A stretch of DNA of 64,000 bases from Gnetum montanum (taxonomy: Eukaryota > Streptophyta > Gnetopsida > Gnetales > Gnetaceae): the NCBI GenBank assembly GCA_015680685.1, contig MNCI01002098.1, positions 482,457 to 546,456 on the forward strand. Direction: 5' to 3'. Position 1 is the stretch's first letter. The number at the start of each line of letters is the position of its first letter. Shown piece after piece: positions 24,168-36,795 of the stretch. The notes under the pieces are model-generated. The model did no database searches, was not told where the DNA came from, and saw only the letters and a list, made by a program, of their open reading frames with translations. The translations under genes and the position numbers were made by a program.

Positions 24168-24540
24168 TAGTGACCACCCTAGTAATAAGTTGTCACCTCT
24201 AATGCCCATTTGTGCATCAATGGTACTTAGGTAAGACCTTTCCATGATGATTGAGAGGTCCCCCTTGTAATTGTTATCATGAATCACTAGGAAGTTAGTA
24301 AGATAAGACCACCCATAGACGGTGGTCACAATGCCCTCCACTAGTCCCAAGGAAATAATGATAGATTGGTCTACTAAATCAAGATGGATGTTACTCTTCT
24401 TAGGTGGAGGTAGGTTCCAAGATTTCTACATCTCATGAGAAATCAGATTAACACAAGAACCTAAGTTTAGAAGAGCTTTGCAAGGCTCATTCCCAGTGAT
24501 TTGCAAATAGATTAAGGGACTTCTTGGACCAAAGTTTCTC
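24160..24540 (-). pseudogene. E4 aspartic protease domain, inactive
   Basis: The minus frame reads 'NEPCKALLNLGSCVNLIS', then 'GLVEGIVTTVYGWSYLTNFLVI' and finally 'GDNLLLGW'. This matches the pattern of Athila/Tat-type retroviral aspartyl proteases (A.LDLGASVNLIP ... P.G.VEDV.V ... DF.VL ... LGRPFL.T). The catalytic Asp of DLG reads Asn. The domain ends at the junction with the copia relic, so the rest of pol is not present. It is the only pol domain found in any E-family member here. Confidence 0.7.
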
Positions 24541-27280
24541 CTAGGAAACTGACCATCCTTTATCTAATCAGTTTCTACATGGGTTAACAAGATGGTATGT
24601 ACTTTATGAGGTGTTTGTTGAAGGGGACTCAAACAAATTAGATGTAAAGAATGAGGAAGAAGTAAAGCTATTCACTCCATGAGTCTATGAGGGCTTTTTA
24701 GGACTACTGGTTTGGAAGAATGGTCTTTTTTGGGATTTGGTTTTTGACCCACTTGGCTGAGAAGCCAATTGTAAGTTAATAGCCCTAGTAACATTATGTT
24801 GTTGTGGTTGGGTTGGAATTTCACCTTGCATTGATGGAGTAGCTGGTAATTGGACTGAGGGTGGAGGGACATGCATAATAGTATGAGGAGGATGATAAGG
24901 ACATGGGGATTCCTCTCTTGGAGATGGAGAGTAAGCTCAATAATACTTACGAGGGTAGTAGCAATGTTTGAATGAGGCATGACTGGAAGAATCATGTGGA
25001 GACATGGGTTGTTGAACACAATACCCATATGGATCAGTGTCTTGGTAAGGGTACAATTACCTTGGTGATGGCATCCCCCATGACTGTGGATGCTACCACT
25101 AATGATACTTATTAAAAGGTTGTTGTGGAGCACCACTTGGATAATAGGCTTGTTGTTGGTAAAACTTCCTTGGGTTGCCTTGAGGATAATAAAACCTTCT
25201 AGGTGCTTGCCTTCTAGCCAATTTAGGATTTAGCACATACATCCTAGATTCTTATAAGTGTGACACAATGAGGCCACATCCCTTAGGATGTTGGTATTGG
25301 TAGATGTCATACCCACCATCATCATTTGATTCAAACTCCACAACCTCCTCTACTATAAAAACCTTGCCCTTACCCATTTGGTGTGCATGTTTAGCTTCCT
25401 TTCTTTTCCTGCAATCATGATCACTACTTTTCTCTTTGGATGCCTTTGGTATTTTAGAGCAGTTTGGAACTTTTCATCCAAAGATTCCTAAATTATGTCT
25501 ACCATAGCTGAAATTTCTAAAATAGACTTCTAGATTGGCAAGGTCTTTCTTTGCACCACCTCATCAAGTGGTTCCTCCTCCTCATTATCATAAAACTAGA
25601 GTTTCCTTTTTCTAATGGAAGGATCCTAGTTGTACTCCTTCATACTTTCTCTTTTTCTTAGCTCTCCTTCTTCTTTTGCAACCTACTTAATGAGCCTTTA
25701 GATCTAATGAGCTCTAAGTTATGATAGTCTCCCTTGGGCATAGACCCCAAGAGTTCTCCTCATTTCTAATCAAAGCCCATCTATGATATGAAGAAGCTAC
25801 TCCCTTTGAGAATAACCATGGCTAGGGCATTAGTTCAAAAAAGAATAGTACCTACCCATGGTTGTGTTCAAGGGTTCATGTGTTTCTTATCTCCAACCTT
25901 AGATATGCTTTCTTAGGTTGGACACTCAAGAGTACATTTGATACTTGTTATTAAAGAGATCAAGCATCATACTCATCTATGAATTAATTCTAGCTCCAAA
26001 GATTGGTACCAAATTTTAGCTTCTTTTATGAGTATCCTATGGAACAGCTTAATTTTTTTATATTTATTCTCTATGTTCTACAAGGCATATGCATTATGAA
26101 AGGCTTGTAGGTGATTCTACGAATTTGAGTGTTATCCCCCTCGAACTTGGGGATATTGTTCATATTTAACCACTTGATTTGGATATTTTTCACATGCCTT
26201 ATTAGAATTCTCACTACCTCTGTGATATTTAGCATATTTAGAGTTGTAAGTAAAGGCTCATCATAGTCATGGCCTTTATGATGGCCATGATTCCTATGAT
26301 GCCCTTTGTTATCCCTTCTCTCATGGTGTTAGGCCTTCCTTGATTACCCACACCCTTGATCTCGACTAGTTTGGTGGGTCCTATGATCATCTCTATTCCA
26401 CTAGTCACCTCCATCATAGTCATGTCTTCTATAGCTTTAGTTGGAGCTAGAGAAGGAAGAAGAGGATGATGAATGTGAAGAGGAACAAGGACTAGCACCA
26501 TGGTTCTTGCCACCCCCTATTCAATGGTCATGGCCATAGTCATCATCATGATTCCTATCCCTACCCCTACCATGACTCCCATCCTTGGATCCCCCATGAT
26601 CATGGGACCTATTCTTGCCTGAACTAAGATTGTTTACAATGGATTGTAAATTCTAGTTCAAGCTCCCTTTCTCAAAACAAAGTGGAGGAGAGTTAATGAA
26701 ATGAGAACCCCCAGAGAAGGGATCCTCACTGTCCTTTTGGCCCAACAAGAATAAGGGTTTATTGAACTATTTTTCCTTCACAACTTCATTGCACTTCTTC
26801 TATTGTTCATCGATTGTATGTTGTGTCTTAGTAGGATGGTAATCCCTAGAGTCATGATCCTACACAACGTACTCAACATTGAGCCCTTGGATGCCCAACC
26901 TCATAAGAGTTTTTTGAAGCATCATAGGAACTAATCAATTAGGTGGAAACACAATGTTGCCCTCCATGTCCCTCCACTACATCTAGTCATCCCGATGTAA
27001 GATGAAGATGATGTTAGGTACATATTCATCAAGATGAGTATATACCACTCAACATTGTTGGGGCACTAGTTAATTTGATCATTTGTTCCTTTCATTGGAT
27101 GTGTGCTCAAATTTTGGTGGATAATCATCCCTGTGAGAAGAAGACCTTTTGGATTAACAAAAATACTAGTGTTATTTTTACCAGTATTATTATTATTTAA
27201 ATGATTTCAAATTTAAGGTTTATTCCAATGATGCCGAATAATTCTCACTACATTCAAGATAGTGCATGAAACTAACTAAG
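24541..27280 (-). pseudogene. gag: E4 gag remnant and Pro/Gln-rich linker
   Basis: Minus strand: the N-terminal Ser/Arg-rich part lies at 26,240-26,600 and the capsid-like block (the E2 and E1 'WYRSLEP...YQTYVRV' counterpart) at about 25,780-26,130. A Pro/Gln/Ser-rich linker with 'QPQQHN' and 'SKTKSQKRPFFQTSSPKKP' lies at 24,680-25,140. Frameshifts are numerous. Gag lies directly downstream of a good primer-binding site. Confidence 0.65.
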
Positions 27281-27300
27281 GTCCTTGACAATGGTGCCAA
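27281..27300 (-). promoter_or_regulatory. E4 primer-binding site
   Basis: Directly inside the LTR the minus strand reads TTGGCACCATTGTCAAGGAC. It resembles the TGGCGCCGTTGCCGGGGA site of Athila/Tat-type elements (complementary to an Asp tRNA), with several changes. E1 has a more decayed version next to its 5' LTR at 59,664-59,685. Confidence 0.65.
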
Positions 27301-28191
27301 TGATGAGCGGTGAGTATACCCTATGCCCAACCATACGAAGCACTAACATTCACTCAGCAATCCAGTGAAATTCCAAAGAATTTAGGTTTTTTAGTACACT
27401 AGTTCTAGGAAGTGAAACTAATCATTGCAACTATTTTCTTCCCAGTTCCACAAATGAAGTGCAAGGGTATGGTTAAGTGTAAATAAGGTATATGATTTTT
27501 ATCATTTTATCTTTTATGTTCTAAGTTGCCTAAGAATCAAGAATAAAGAATGAAGTAATTTAATATCTACCTAATCTAATAACTAGCTAATACTTAACTA
27601 ATCCTAACATAAGCACCCATTCCCACTTACCATACATATCCTGAACACATATAATATCTCTAGGTTACCAAATGTTAAGCATTACTAGGATTATCAAGCA
27701 TTAGACATATGCTCGAAGTGGTCATACTTATGTGCTACTATTTAATTACTATTAATTAATTACTTACTTAATTACTTAAAAAATTAAAGGAAATTTCTAG
27801 AATATTAAATGCATGAGGAAAACAATTAATCTAGTCCAAGTGATGGAAGGTTTATTAGAAAAGCTCATCTTTATTGTCGCACACACTAAAGTGCTTAAGT
27901 ACAATAGTGCTTGAATAAAGATCCATACACTCTTTAACTCATATTATGAGCACTCAAAAAATATTCTAACTTTGAAGTGGAAAAACCATAAGCATTTCAC
28001 TACAACTATGAAAAATTATGTCATAAATGTGATGGGTAGGTGCACATTTATAAGTAAAACAGGGTGCCCCATCAATAAGTACATGTCAATAGGTCAAACC
28101 CTGCATCAATAGGATCACATCGATGAGATCCCATAGATAGGGTTGCATCAAGGACATCTCGCTAACATAGCCAAACCATGACAACTCATCA
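27301..28191 (-). mobile_element. E4 5' LTR
   Basis: It begins TGATGAGCGGTGAG on the plus strand and ends ...ACAACTCATCA at 28,191, 891 bases in all. It carries the family blocks, a minus-strand TATA box (CTTATAAATG) at about 28,045-28,054 and TCAATAGG/CATCGATG units beside it. The flanking copia relic starts at the next base. Confidence 0.8.
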
Positions 28192-29150
28192 ACACCCAAC
28201 TAGGAAGCCTTCACTAAGCTAAAAATATGTCAAAAACTTGATGATTTAAAAGAAGGTAAAGTCCATCTCTTTTAAAGAATGACAAAAAATCCATTATTAA
28301 TAATTTCTATTACATTGTAGAATTATCTAATGCTTTATTATCTATTAGAAAAATTTCACAATGATAACAATGTAAGTTTTTCATATAATTATTATATCAT
28401 ATCAAACAATGATGGTGTAATTACTAAGTTCAATATGCTAGATAATCAAATATATCTTCTTACAGTCATGAAAATAGAAATAAAATTAGCCATGAAGAAG
28501 TCCCAAGAGTTGCAAAAAATTGCATAGATAAAAGGGGTAAAAGAAGAAGACATGTAAAGCCTTGAAAATGATCTTATGTCCTTTAAAGAATAAGAGCTAG
28601 AACCATCACCAAACCAAGTCTAAGATGAAGTGAAACAATAGCAACAAGTAGAAATCTTAAGGAAAGAAGTTAATGTGGTGGAAGAAATTAAAAAGATCAA
28701 GGAGTGACTCATGCCACAAGGCAGGACTTAAGATAAACAAGAAATTCAAGTCTACCTAAAGCACCGTAAAGGACGGAATGTTGGAAAAGCAGGATGCATA
28801 AAGAGAGAAAATAAAAATCAATAAATTAATAACATCAATATGAACCTTATATAATATTTGTTATGATTCATATGTGGGAACGTTTTTATTGAAAATTAAA
28901 ATTTAATGAAGTAAGTGTCATTCCCTTCTAAAAATAAAATTGGAAGTATTTGATAAGCGAATGTAATGAGTAATGGTCCCAAGTGCTCATGCCGTTTCAA
29001 TTTCCTATGCCAAATTAATTTGGCCTCATGATGTACAACTTAGCCTATATGAAATCCTATTACATTACTCTCAATTACTAATAGCTAGTGTTTATAATGA
29101 AAACAATTAGTGGTTTCTTAAGTAACAAGTCATCATCTTAAGTTTTGGCT
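28192..29150 (+). pseudogene. Second copy of the pol-deleted copia relic and its 3' LTR
   Basis: It repeats 23,204-24,167 with the same order: protease-flank sequence 'CCCAACTAGGAAGCCTTCA', the GAG-pre-integrase-like part (28,330-28,527), a polypurine AAGGACGGAA and an LTR starting TGTTGGAAAAGCAGG at about 28,779. A stretch of roughly 50 bases near the start is missing relative to the first copy. It begins exactly where the E4 LTR ends. Confidence 0.65.
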
Positions 29151-30109
29151 TACTCAATATAAGTCAACATAATTTTCTTTTGAAAATATTAATTTTTATA
29201 TATTAATTATACTATTATAATATAATAAATTTAAAAAACAAACTTAATATTGAGGAAATAATTAAAACCTATTAAAAATTAATAAAACAAACACTTTTAA
29301 ATTATTTTTTTATATTGAAAAAATTAAATAATAAATAATAAGTATTTTAAACCTACCACTTAATGGAAACTATTTATCAACTAGCTAATATGACTCATTA
29401 ACAATTTAGCTAAATTATATAATGACTTCTTAACAATTCGACTAACTTAGATGGCCAATAAAACTAATTTTTTAACTTTTCAAACATTGCCCATAGTTCT
29501 AGTCATATCTGTTGCTTACAACCACTCATAAAATCTCATTTTATTTATAATATTATAGGCAATTTAGCACCTCTAATTTAGCCAACTACTTTGTATGATA
29601 TCCTTTTTATTTTTGTCTTCTTTTATTAATTATTAATGGAGAAGCACCATTATTGATTGAAAAGAAATTTCAAGGTAGAACACTATTAGCTTGGTTGCAT
29701 ATTCCTTTTTGAGCTAGTATTAATTAACCACTTTCGATATACAACACCATTAGCTGGTTTCACTATTAAGGCCTCTATCACTATGCATTATTATGGATGA
29801 AAAAGTATTGTTTAAAATCTAGGTTTGATGACTTAGAGATCATGGGTTCAACTCTAACTTTTAAAATTTTTTGGTTAGAAGGAAGAAGAGGTTTCAACGA
29901 TGAGGATTTTAACATTGATTTAAAGTGGCAAGAACTTTGGTAGTGAGGGTTTTCAAATTAAGGATTTCTACCACAAGTTTCAACTTCTATTTAATTTAAG
30001 ATAGGAAGAAGGATAGTTAGAGGCAAGGTAGATTGATTAATATTTTGATTAATAATTTATTGTCGAAGAGGTTAAGTCATTTACACAAGAAATTTAAAAA
30101 TTTTATTAT
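29151..30109. other. AT-rich region upstream of the LINE
   Basis: Very AT-rich with no recognised gene. A B-box-like GGGTTCAACTC at about 29,848 is isolated, and no A box was found. The LINE 5' end probably lies in the last 200 bases, but its start is not marked. Confidence 0.4.
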
Positions 30110-30938
30110 GGCATCATCACAGGGTATAAAATAAATCTCTAATTGTGGCATCTTTCAAAGAAATTCCAGTTGCACAATGAGAGCATATGGTTAGGAATCT
30201 AATCTTGAAGGAATAGAGACAAAGATAGAGTTTGTAATCACTGACACTTTGAAAGAGCAAGATAAAAAAGAAATAATGAAAATAATTTTGTTTTGTAGGT
30301 ATCCCAAAGACAAAGGGTGAAATAAATGAAACTTTATTTAAGAAAGTTGAAAAAATTATAGATGATATGCATATAACTTCTTTGAACACTAATAAAGTTT
30401 TTAGGATAATAGGTGAATAATGTGAAAAGCTTCAAGTAATTGTTAAGTTGCATGATATAGAAGAGATAGTGCATGTTTGGAGATAATGAAGCCACTTGAA
30501 GCAAAGTGAGAATGGAAAAAGCATTTGGATAAATGAATATCTTACCCAAAAGGAACTTGCAAAAAAGACTAAATAACAGAAAAAGGTTAAGAAAACTTGT
30601 GAATAGAGTTTTGTAGTATACCTAAATTCTAGAAACATGATAGTAATCATAAATAAAAAATATTCCAAAAACTATTTAAAAAATGTATTGGCCCTTTAAG
30701 GTGTGGATTTCTTAACATACATGGTGGAATTGCAAATAAAGTTATTTCTTTGAATAGTATTAGTTTCTTTAATAGTTTTGATATTTTTTATTTTATTAAA
30801 GCTTAGGAAGATGTTGGTTTTAAAAATTTTGTAGTTCTTGGATTTGTTAAATTCATTACAAAAAATACAAGAGTAAATTGATGAGGCAAGACTTCTAGTA
30901 GTATTGTAGTGTTAGTGAAGAAATTATGTGAGAAATCT
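30110..30938 (+). pseudogene. LINE, first segment: ORF1-like and start of endonuclease
   Basis: The plus frames, with stops, give 'LFKKVEKIIDDMHITSLN' followed by 'KSIWINEYLTQKELAKKTK' (about 30,320-30,580). This resembles the RNA-binding and C-terminal part of L1-type ORF1 proteins ('..R.G......RP..V.F......I.. ...f.neDlt..e...r'). At 30,700 'CGFLNIHGGIANKV' opens an apurinic-type endonuclease. 'GKTSSSIVVLVKKLCEK' ends at 30,938, where a copia element interrupts it. The same frame resumes at 36,796 as 'SLENYAFKKIL'. Confidence 0.65.
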
Positions 30939-31434
30939 TACGTGCATCAAAAACTAGATTGCACAAGCAGAAGCATGTAAAAACAGATCTCTTAATCTAC
31001 AAATGTGCATGAAACAAAAATGCACAAATCAATTTTGAAAAATAGATCGAACTGACCTCCAGCCATTGATGCCATTGATTCCTGAATGTTCCGGATCTTC
31101 TTTCACACGGGCACTCTGCGGTGATGGTGTATGCAGACTGTAAGCGACTATGAAAGGGACCTGAACTACTACACTGCAATTGATTCCCTGTGCCTTGTTC
31201 TCCCATCAAGAACCCAAAAGGCCTCAGAATCAATTACCATTAATTAGAAAAATATGAGACCATTACAAGATAACAATGAATAGATTTCAACAGATGGATT
31301 GCAACGAGTTGTCACCATATGTTGCAATCGATGACAATCGTTTCCACACGTTGCTTGCCAAGGATAGCAACGTAAGCTGTCAATGGATAGCAACGAAAAC
31401 TGTCATGTTGCTGTCCAAAGCTATCACATTGTTA
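30939..31434 (-). mobile_element. Copia element: 3' LTR
   Basis: The right part (about 31,205-31,434) is repeated at 36,578-36,786 with about 8 differences in 207 bases. The outer end is placed at 30,939 because AGAAATCT at 30,931-30,938 recurs at 36,788-36,795 and the LINE reading frame is restored by joining there. The LTR is about 496 bases. Ends on the minus strand are TTAACAATGTG or TAACAATGTG and ...TGCACGTA, so the usual TG...CA is altered. Next to it the minus strand reads CCAAGTGGGAGATTG, a typical copia polypurine tract. Confidence 0.8.
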
Positions 31435-31723
31435 CAATCTCCCACTTGGTCTCCATATTTATTCTAATATCCAACTTTCAAGAAACAAATACATGAATCA
31501 TGGCGATAGTTCCTCTTAATGCGAGTAGTATCTTCCATGTATTACAATGTATTATTTCTCAAAGTTAATTCCTTTATATGGTAACTTTAACTGTATGAAC
31601 AAACCCAATGTTTATTCGCGGTCCGACCTTATGTGTGTGTTCTCTAATGACTTTATGCGCAACTGTATGAGAAAACGCACAACTGAATAGAGTTTCATTA
31701 ACACTGTAATGTTGTACAACATA

Positions 31724-34700
31724 TTACATCATGGAACCAAGTCCCATCCGAGTGACATGATCCTTGAATGACCGTGGTGGCATTCCTTTGGTCAAAGGAT
31801 CAGCTAGCATTAATTCAGTGCTGATATGATCTATGACCACTTTATTTTCTTTAATGTGATCCCTTATGGCTAAGTACTTTATGTTGACGTGTTTATTTCG
31901 ACTGCCACTCTTATTATTCTTAGCCATAAAGACAGCAGCTGAATTGTCACAAAATATCTGTAATGGCCTAGATATTGAATCCAGAATTCTAAGCCCTGAT
32001 ATGAAACTCTTTAACCATACACCATGTGAAGTAGCCTCAAAACAAGAAACGAACTCTGCCTCCATTGTGGAAGTAGCAACCAAGGTTTGCTTTCCACTCC
32101 TCCAGGAGATGGCTCCTCCAGCTAGCATAAAAACATAACCTGATGTTGATTTCCTGGAATCAACGCAGCCAGCAAAGTCTGAATCGGAGTAGCCAATCAC
32201 CTCCAAATGGTCAGTTCGTCGATACATAAGCATGTAATCCTTTGTACCTTGAAGGTACCTCATGACTTTCTTTGCAGCCTTCCAGTGGTCGATACCTGGA
32301 TTACTCTGATATCGGCCCAACATCCCCACAGCAAATGCAATGTCAGGTCGTGTGCAGACCTGAGCATACATAAGGCTTCCAACAGCTGAAGCATATGGAA
32401 TGTTGCTCATGTGACTTTTCTCTAAATCATTCATAGGGCACTGGTTCAAATTGAACCTGTCACCCTTTACAATGGGTGCAATACTTGGTGAACAATCTTT
32501 CATCCGAAACCTCTCTAGAACTTTATTAATATAGGTTTCCTGCGATAGACCCAGAATATATCTAGATCTATCCCTATGGATCTTAATGCCAAGGACATAA
32601 GATGCCTCACCCATATCCTGCATGTCAAAATTCTTAGAGAGAAATTGTTTCACCGCATATAAAAATCCATGATCATTGGTTGCAAGAAGGATATCATCCA
32701 CATAGAGGACAAGAAAACAGATTTTACTCCCACTGACCTTCTGGTATATGCATTGATCCATGATGTTTTCTTCAAAGCCAAATGAAGTGATGACATCATG
32801 GAATTTCAAATACCACTGACGGGAGGCCTGTTTCAAGCCATATATAGACTTCTTAAGCTTGCATACCAATTGCTCACCATCATTAGAGGAGAATCCTTCA
32901 GGTTGTTTCATATAAACCTCTTCCTCTAGATCACCATTAAGGAATGCTGTTTTCACATCCATTTGATGTAGTTCAAAATCAAAGTGAGCTACCAATGCCA
33001 TGATCACACGAAGGGAGTCCTTCTTAGATACAGGAGAAAAGGTCTCCATGTAATCTATTCCCTCCTGCTGAGTGAACCCTTTGGCAACAAGTCTAGCCTT
33101 ATATCTTTCAATGTTGCCCAAGGAGTCTCTTTTAGTCTTGAAGACCCATTTGGATCCTATGGCTTTAACACCATTGGGCAACTTGACAAGATCCCAGACT
33201 CCATTAGTGGACATAGAGTTCATCTCATCTTTCATGGCATCATACCATAAGTCGGATTCCTTACAACTCATGGCTTGTGAAAACGTGTCAGGATCATTTT
33301 CGGCTCCTATGTTGTAGTCAGATTCCTGTAGATACACTATATAGTCACTAGGAATCGCTGATCGCTTTATTCTAGTAGATCGTCTTAATGTTGGTTCATC
33401 AGGCTCCTGAGGGGCAAGATGATCAACGGGCTGTTCAACAGGAACTGGTATCTGTTGTTCAGCTGGATCTACTATGTCTTGACCAGCAGTTTGTGGAACT
33501 TCAACGACTGGTGGATGTACATCACGTATTTGTACTGTAGGCGTGTTGTGTACAACAATCAATCGAGTACTTGAAGTAGAGGGTTGAGCATCCGCATGAT
33601 CAGTCGCTGGAATTTCGTTCCAGGAATGATGACTCCCACTAATCAAGTCATTCTCAAGAAATTTAGCATTCCTTGATTCCACAAACCTAGTAGTATGTGA
33701 TGGACAATAAAATCTGTATCCCTTAGACCGTTCGGCATATCCAACGAAATACCCACTTATGGTCCTAGGGTCTAGCTTCTTCTCTTGTGGATTATAGACT
33801 CTTACCTCAGACGGGCATCCCCAAATGCGTATATGTCGCAAACTCGGTTTCCAACCTTTCCACAATTCAAATGGTGTCTTAGAGACAGCCTTGGTTGGAA
33901 CTCGGTTTAATATATACACTGCCGTCTTAAGGGCTTCATTCCACAAAGACTTAGGAAGCTTGGAGCTGCTAAGCATACTCCGCACCATGTCCAATAATGT
34001 TCGGTTTCTTCTTTCTGCCACACCATTTTGGTCCGGAGAACCAGGCATAGTGTATTGGGCAACAATCCCATGCTCTTGAAGAAACTTAGCAAAGGGACCA
34101 GGTGCTTGTCCATCATCAGTGTATCTACCATAGTATTCACCACCTCTATCAGACCTCACTATCTTTATTTTCTTACCGCATTGTTTCTCTACTTCATCCT
34201 TAAATACCTTAAAAGCATCTAAAGCTTCATTTTTGTGATGAAGCAAGTAGAGATACATGTATCGTGAGTGGTCATCAATAAAGATAATGAAATACCATTG
34301 ATCATATACATCCATATCTAGACTACAAATATCTGTATGTATGATTTCTAATATGGTAGAACTCCTCTTGGCACCTTTCTTTGACACATTGGTCTACTTT
34401 CCCTTTATGCAGTTTACACAAGTTTCAAAGTTAGTAAAATCAAGAGTACTAAGTACTCCATCAGTTACCAAGCGCTTGATTATCTCAATGGAGATATGGC
34501 CTAATCTACAATGCCATAACATAGAGGATTCCTCATTCATAACACATCGCTTAATGCCAACATGAACATGCATAGAAGTGTAAGAACTGTCGTTTTGTAA
34601 ATTAAGTTGAAAAAGACCATCTATTAATGTACCATTTCCAACTATTTCAGATCTATAAGATAAACTGAACATAGTATCTGAAAAGTTAAAGGAAAATCCC

Positions 34701-34966
34701 AATGATACAAGCCTTGATACAGAAATTAAATTCCTTGAAAAAAAAGGAATGTAAAATGTCCTTTCCAAATCCAAAACAAAACCACTACTTAAAACTAATT
34801 TGCTTGTGCCAATCGCTTTCACATGTGAGCGCATCTTGTTGCCCGAATAGATGCATGAATCACTTCCTACTAGCTTCCTTAGGTTTGCTAATCCCTGCAA
34901 GGAATTAGTAACATGGATTGTAGAACCAGAGTCAATCCACCATGTGTTATGACTAACATCAACCAT
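31724..34966 (-). pseudogene. pol: Copia pol: protease, integrase, reverse transcriptase, RNase H
   Basis: One minus frame with a single stop (TAG, 34,394-34,396) holds the complete copia order. Protease has WWIDSGSTIHV near 34,930. GAG-pre-integrase has 'LWHCRLGH'. Integrase keeps its D-D-E residues (HTDICSL, VRSDRGGEY, NGVAERRN). Reverse transcriptase keeps FLNGDLEEEVYM and the LYVDDILL active site near 32,700. RNase H has 'YSDSDFAG' and 'STMEAEF', and the frame ends 'LADPLTKG...'. The uninterrupted 887-codon downstream part shows this is the youngest coding copy in the window. Order and motifs suggest the Tork/Tnt1-like part of copia, which is tentative. The stops here and in gag mean this copy cannot make a full polyprotein. 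Confidence 0.9.
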
Positions 34967-35783
34967 ATTAGATTCAAAACAAACAAATGAGAATTGAGTA
35001 CCTTTCTTTTCAAGCCATCTCTAATGTTTAAGGCAATCTTTCTTTATGTGCCCTTTCTTATTACAGAAAAAGCATCTAGATTCCTTCTTGATATCAGCTT
35101 GTGGAGCGATTTTTCCCTTCCCTTTAGTGTTGACTTGTTTTGTATTCTTTCCTTGCATGGCCAGATGCACACTATCCTTCGCTTCCATGGCAAGTCTACC
35201 CTCTTCTTGTACACACACGATCATCAATTCATTAATTGACCATTTGTCCTTGTGTGTTGTAAGAAATCTTAAAGAGTCCATACTGCGGTGGGAGCGTGTT
35301 TAGGATGTAGTGCACAAGGAAAGATTTAGACCTCTCAACCTCAAGTGTTTTTAGTTGAGCTGCTATGTCCCTCATGTGCATGATGTGCTCACGCACACCA
35401 CCAATTCTAGTGAGCTTCATGGATGAGAACTTCATTATCAAGGTGCTGGCCAACGCTTTGTCTGATGTTTCAAATTATTCATCAATAGCTTTTAACAAAG
35501 CGCGCACATTGTTATACTGTTCCAATGATCCACGTATATCAGCCAAGATCTTGGTTTTTATGAACATTACGCAGAAACGATTAGATCGCTCCCATTTATC
35601 ATAAAGGTCAATATCATCTGGATGGCTAGTTGCATTAACCGCAGGTGGTTCATCCTTACGGATAGCATAATCAATGTCCATCCATCCTAAATGAAGGAGA
35701 ACTATCTCCTTCCACACCTTGTAATTATCACCCATCAATTCAGGAATGTCACATTTAAAGTCAGAGTAATTTACAGGTTGCAT
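34967..35783 (-). pseudogene. gag: Copia gag with CCHC zinc knuckle
   Basis: It starts at ATG 35,783 ('MQPVNYSDFKCDIPELMGDNY'), typical of copia gag. It has a stop at 35,475-35,477 (reading AIDE-stop-FETSDKALAS), a frameshift near 35,250, and the nucleic-acid-binding knuckle CFFCNKKGHIKKDC at about 35,040-35,085. A second stop lies at 35,021-35,023, after which the same frame leads into protease. Apart from the frameshift, gag and pol are one frame. Confidence 0.85.
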
Positions 35784-36229
35784 AGCTGCAAAATAAACAT
35801 GCTTATGTCACTAAATTTTAGGCTATAAACTATAGGACATGTGTACCAATGTAAACATGCAAAAATATGAATCACATGACATAAAATTGCCTGTGGGCTT
35901 AATTTTAATTCAAACAGACTCATATATCCTTATGATGAAGCTATTAAACTATATTCCTTTTTTTAATCCCTGTGGACAAATTAAGAAAAATAATTCAATA
36001 CTTCACCCTGATTAATCACTGTAAATATAATGGAAATTCATGTGGGACAAAATCTATCATATGACAGATGATTAATCACAATACTATATATGTGATGAAA
36101 ATACCTTAGGGCACATTTACCAATGTAAAACATGCAAGATATGAATCAAATGACATAAAGTTTCCTGTGGGCTAAATTTTAATTCAAATAGATCCATATA
36201 TCCTTATGAGGAAACTATTGAATTATATG
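35784..36229 (-). repeat. Copia leader with two tandem copies
   Basis: Two similar blocks lie at about 35,838-35,960 and 36,110-36,228. They share CCAATGTAAACATGCAA, ATGAATCAMATGACATAAA, CCTGTGGGCT and ATATATCCTTATGA. The sequence gap begins inside or just after the second block, so more units may be hidden. Confidence 0.7.
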
Positions 36230-36577
36230 NNNNNNNNNNNNNNNNNNNNNNNNNNNNNNNNNNNNNNNNNNNNNNNNNNNNNNNNNNNNNNNNNNNNNNN
36301 NNNNNNNNNNNNNNNNNNNNNNNNNNNNNNNNNNNNNNNNNNNNNNNNNNNNNNNNNNNNNNNNNNNNNNNNNNNNNNNNNNNNNNNNNNNNNNNNNNNN
36401 NNNNNNNNNNNNNNNNNNNNNNNNNNNNNNNNNNNNNNNNNNNNNNNNNNNNNNNNNNNNNNNNNNNNNNNNNNNNNNNNNNNNNNNNNNNNNNNNNNNN
36501 NNNNNNNNNNNNNNNNNNNNNNNNNNNNNNNNNNNNNNNNNNNNNNNNNNNNNNNNNNNNNNNNNNNNNNNNNNNNN
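36230..36577. other. Assembly gap of 348 N
   Basis: A run of 348 unknown bases. It covers the start of the copia 5' LTR, its primer-binding site and part of the leader repeat. Confidence 1.
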
Positions 36578-36787
36578 GGAATTAGTTACCATTAATTAGA
36601 AAAATATGAGACCATTACAAGATAACAATGAATAGATTTCAACGGATGGATTGCAACGAGTTGTCACCATATGTTGCAATCGATGACAATCGTTTCCACA
36701 CATTTCTTGCCAATGATAGCAACGTAAGCTATCAATGGATAGCAACGAAAACTATCATGTTGCTGTCCAAAGCTATCACATTGTTAA
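36578..36787 (-). mobile_element. Copia element: visible part of the 5' LTR
   Basis: It repeats the last 207 or so bases of the 3' LTR at about 31,228-31,434, including the GTTGCAATCGATGACAATCG block. It is followed by AGAAATCT (36,788-36,795), which matches the left flank at 30,931. Confidence 0.85.
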
Positions 36788-36795
36788 AGAAATCT

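Noticed and set aside
29820-29870. Another SINE copy from a GGGTTCAACTC B-box-like word
   Set aside because: No matching A box, no shared body and no target duplication.
30334-30668. Minus-strand frames over the LINE ORF1-like segment
   Set aside because: They are antisense shadows. The plus strand has the ORF1-like and endonuclease motifs.
31866-34222. Several plus-strand frames over copia pol
   Set aside because: Shadows of the 887-codon pol frame on the minus strand.
36206-36595. Frames through the run of N
   Set aside because: They exist only because unknown bases contain no stop codons.
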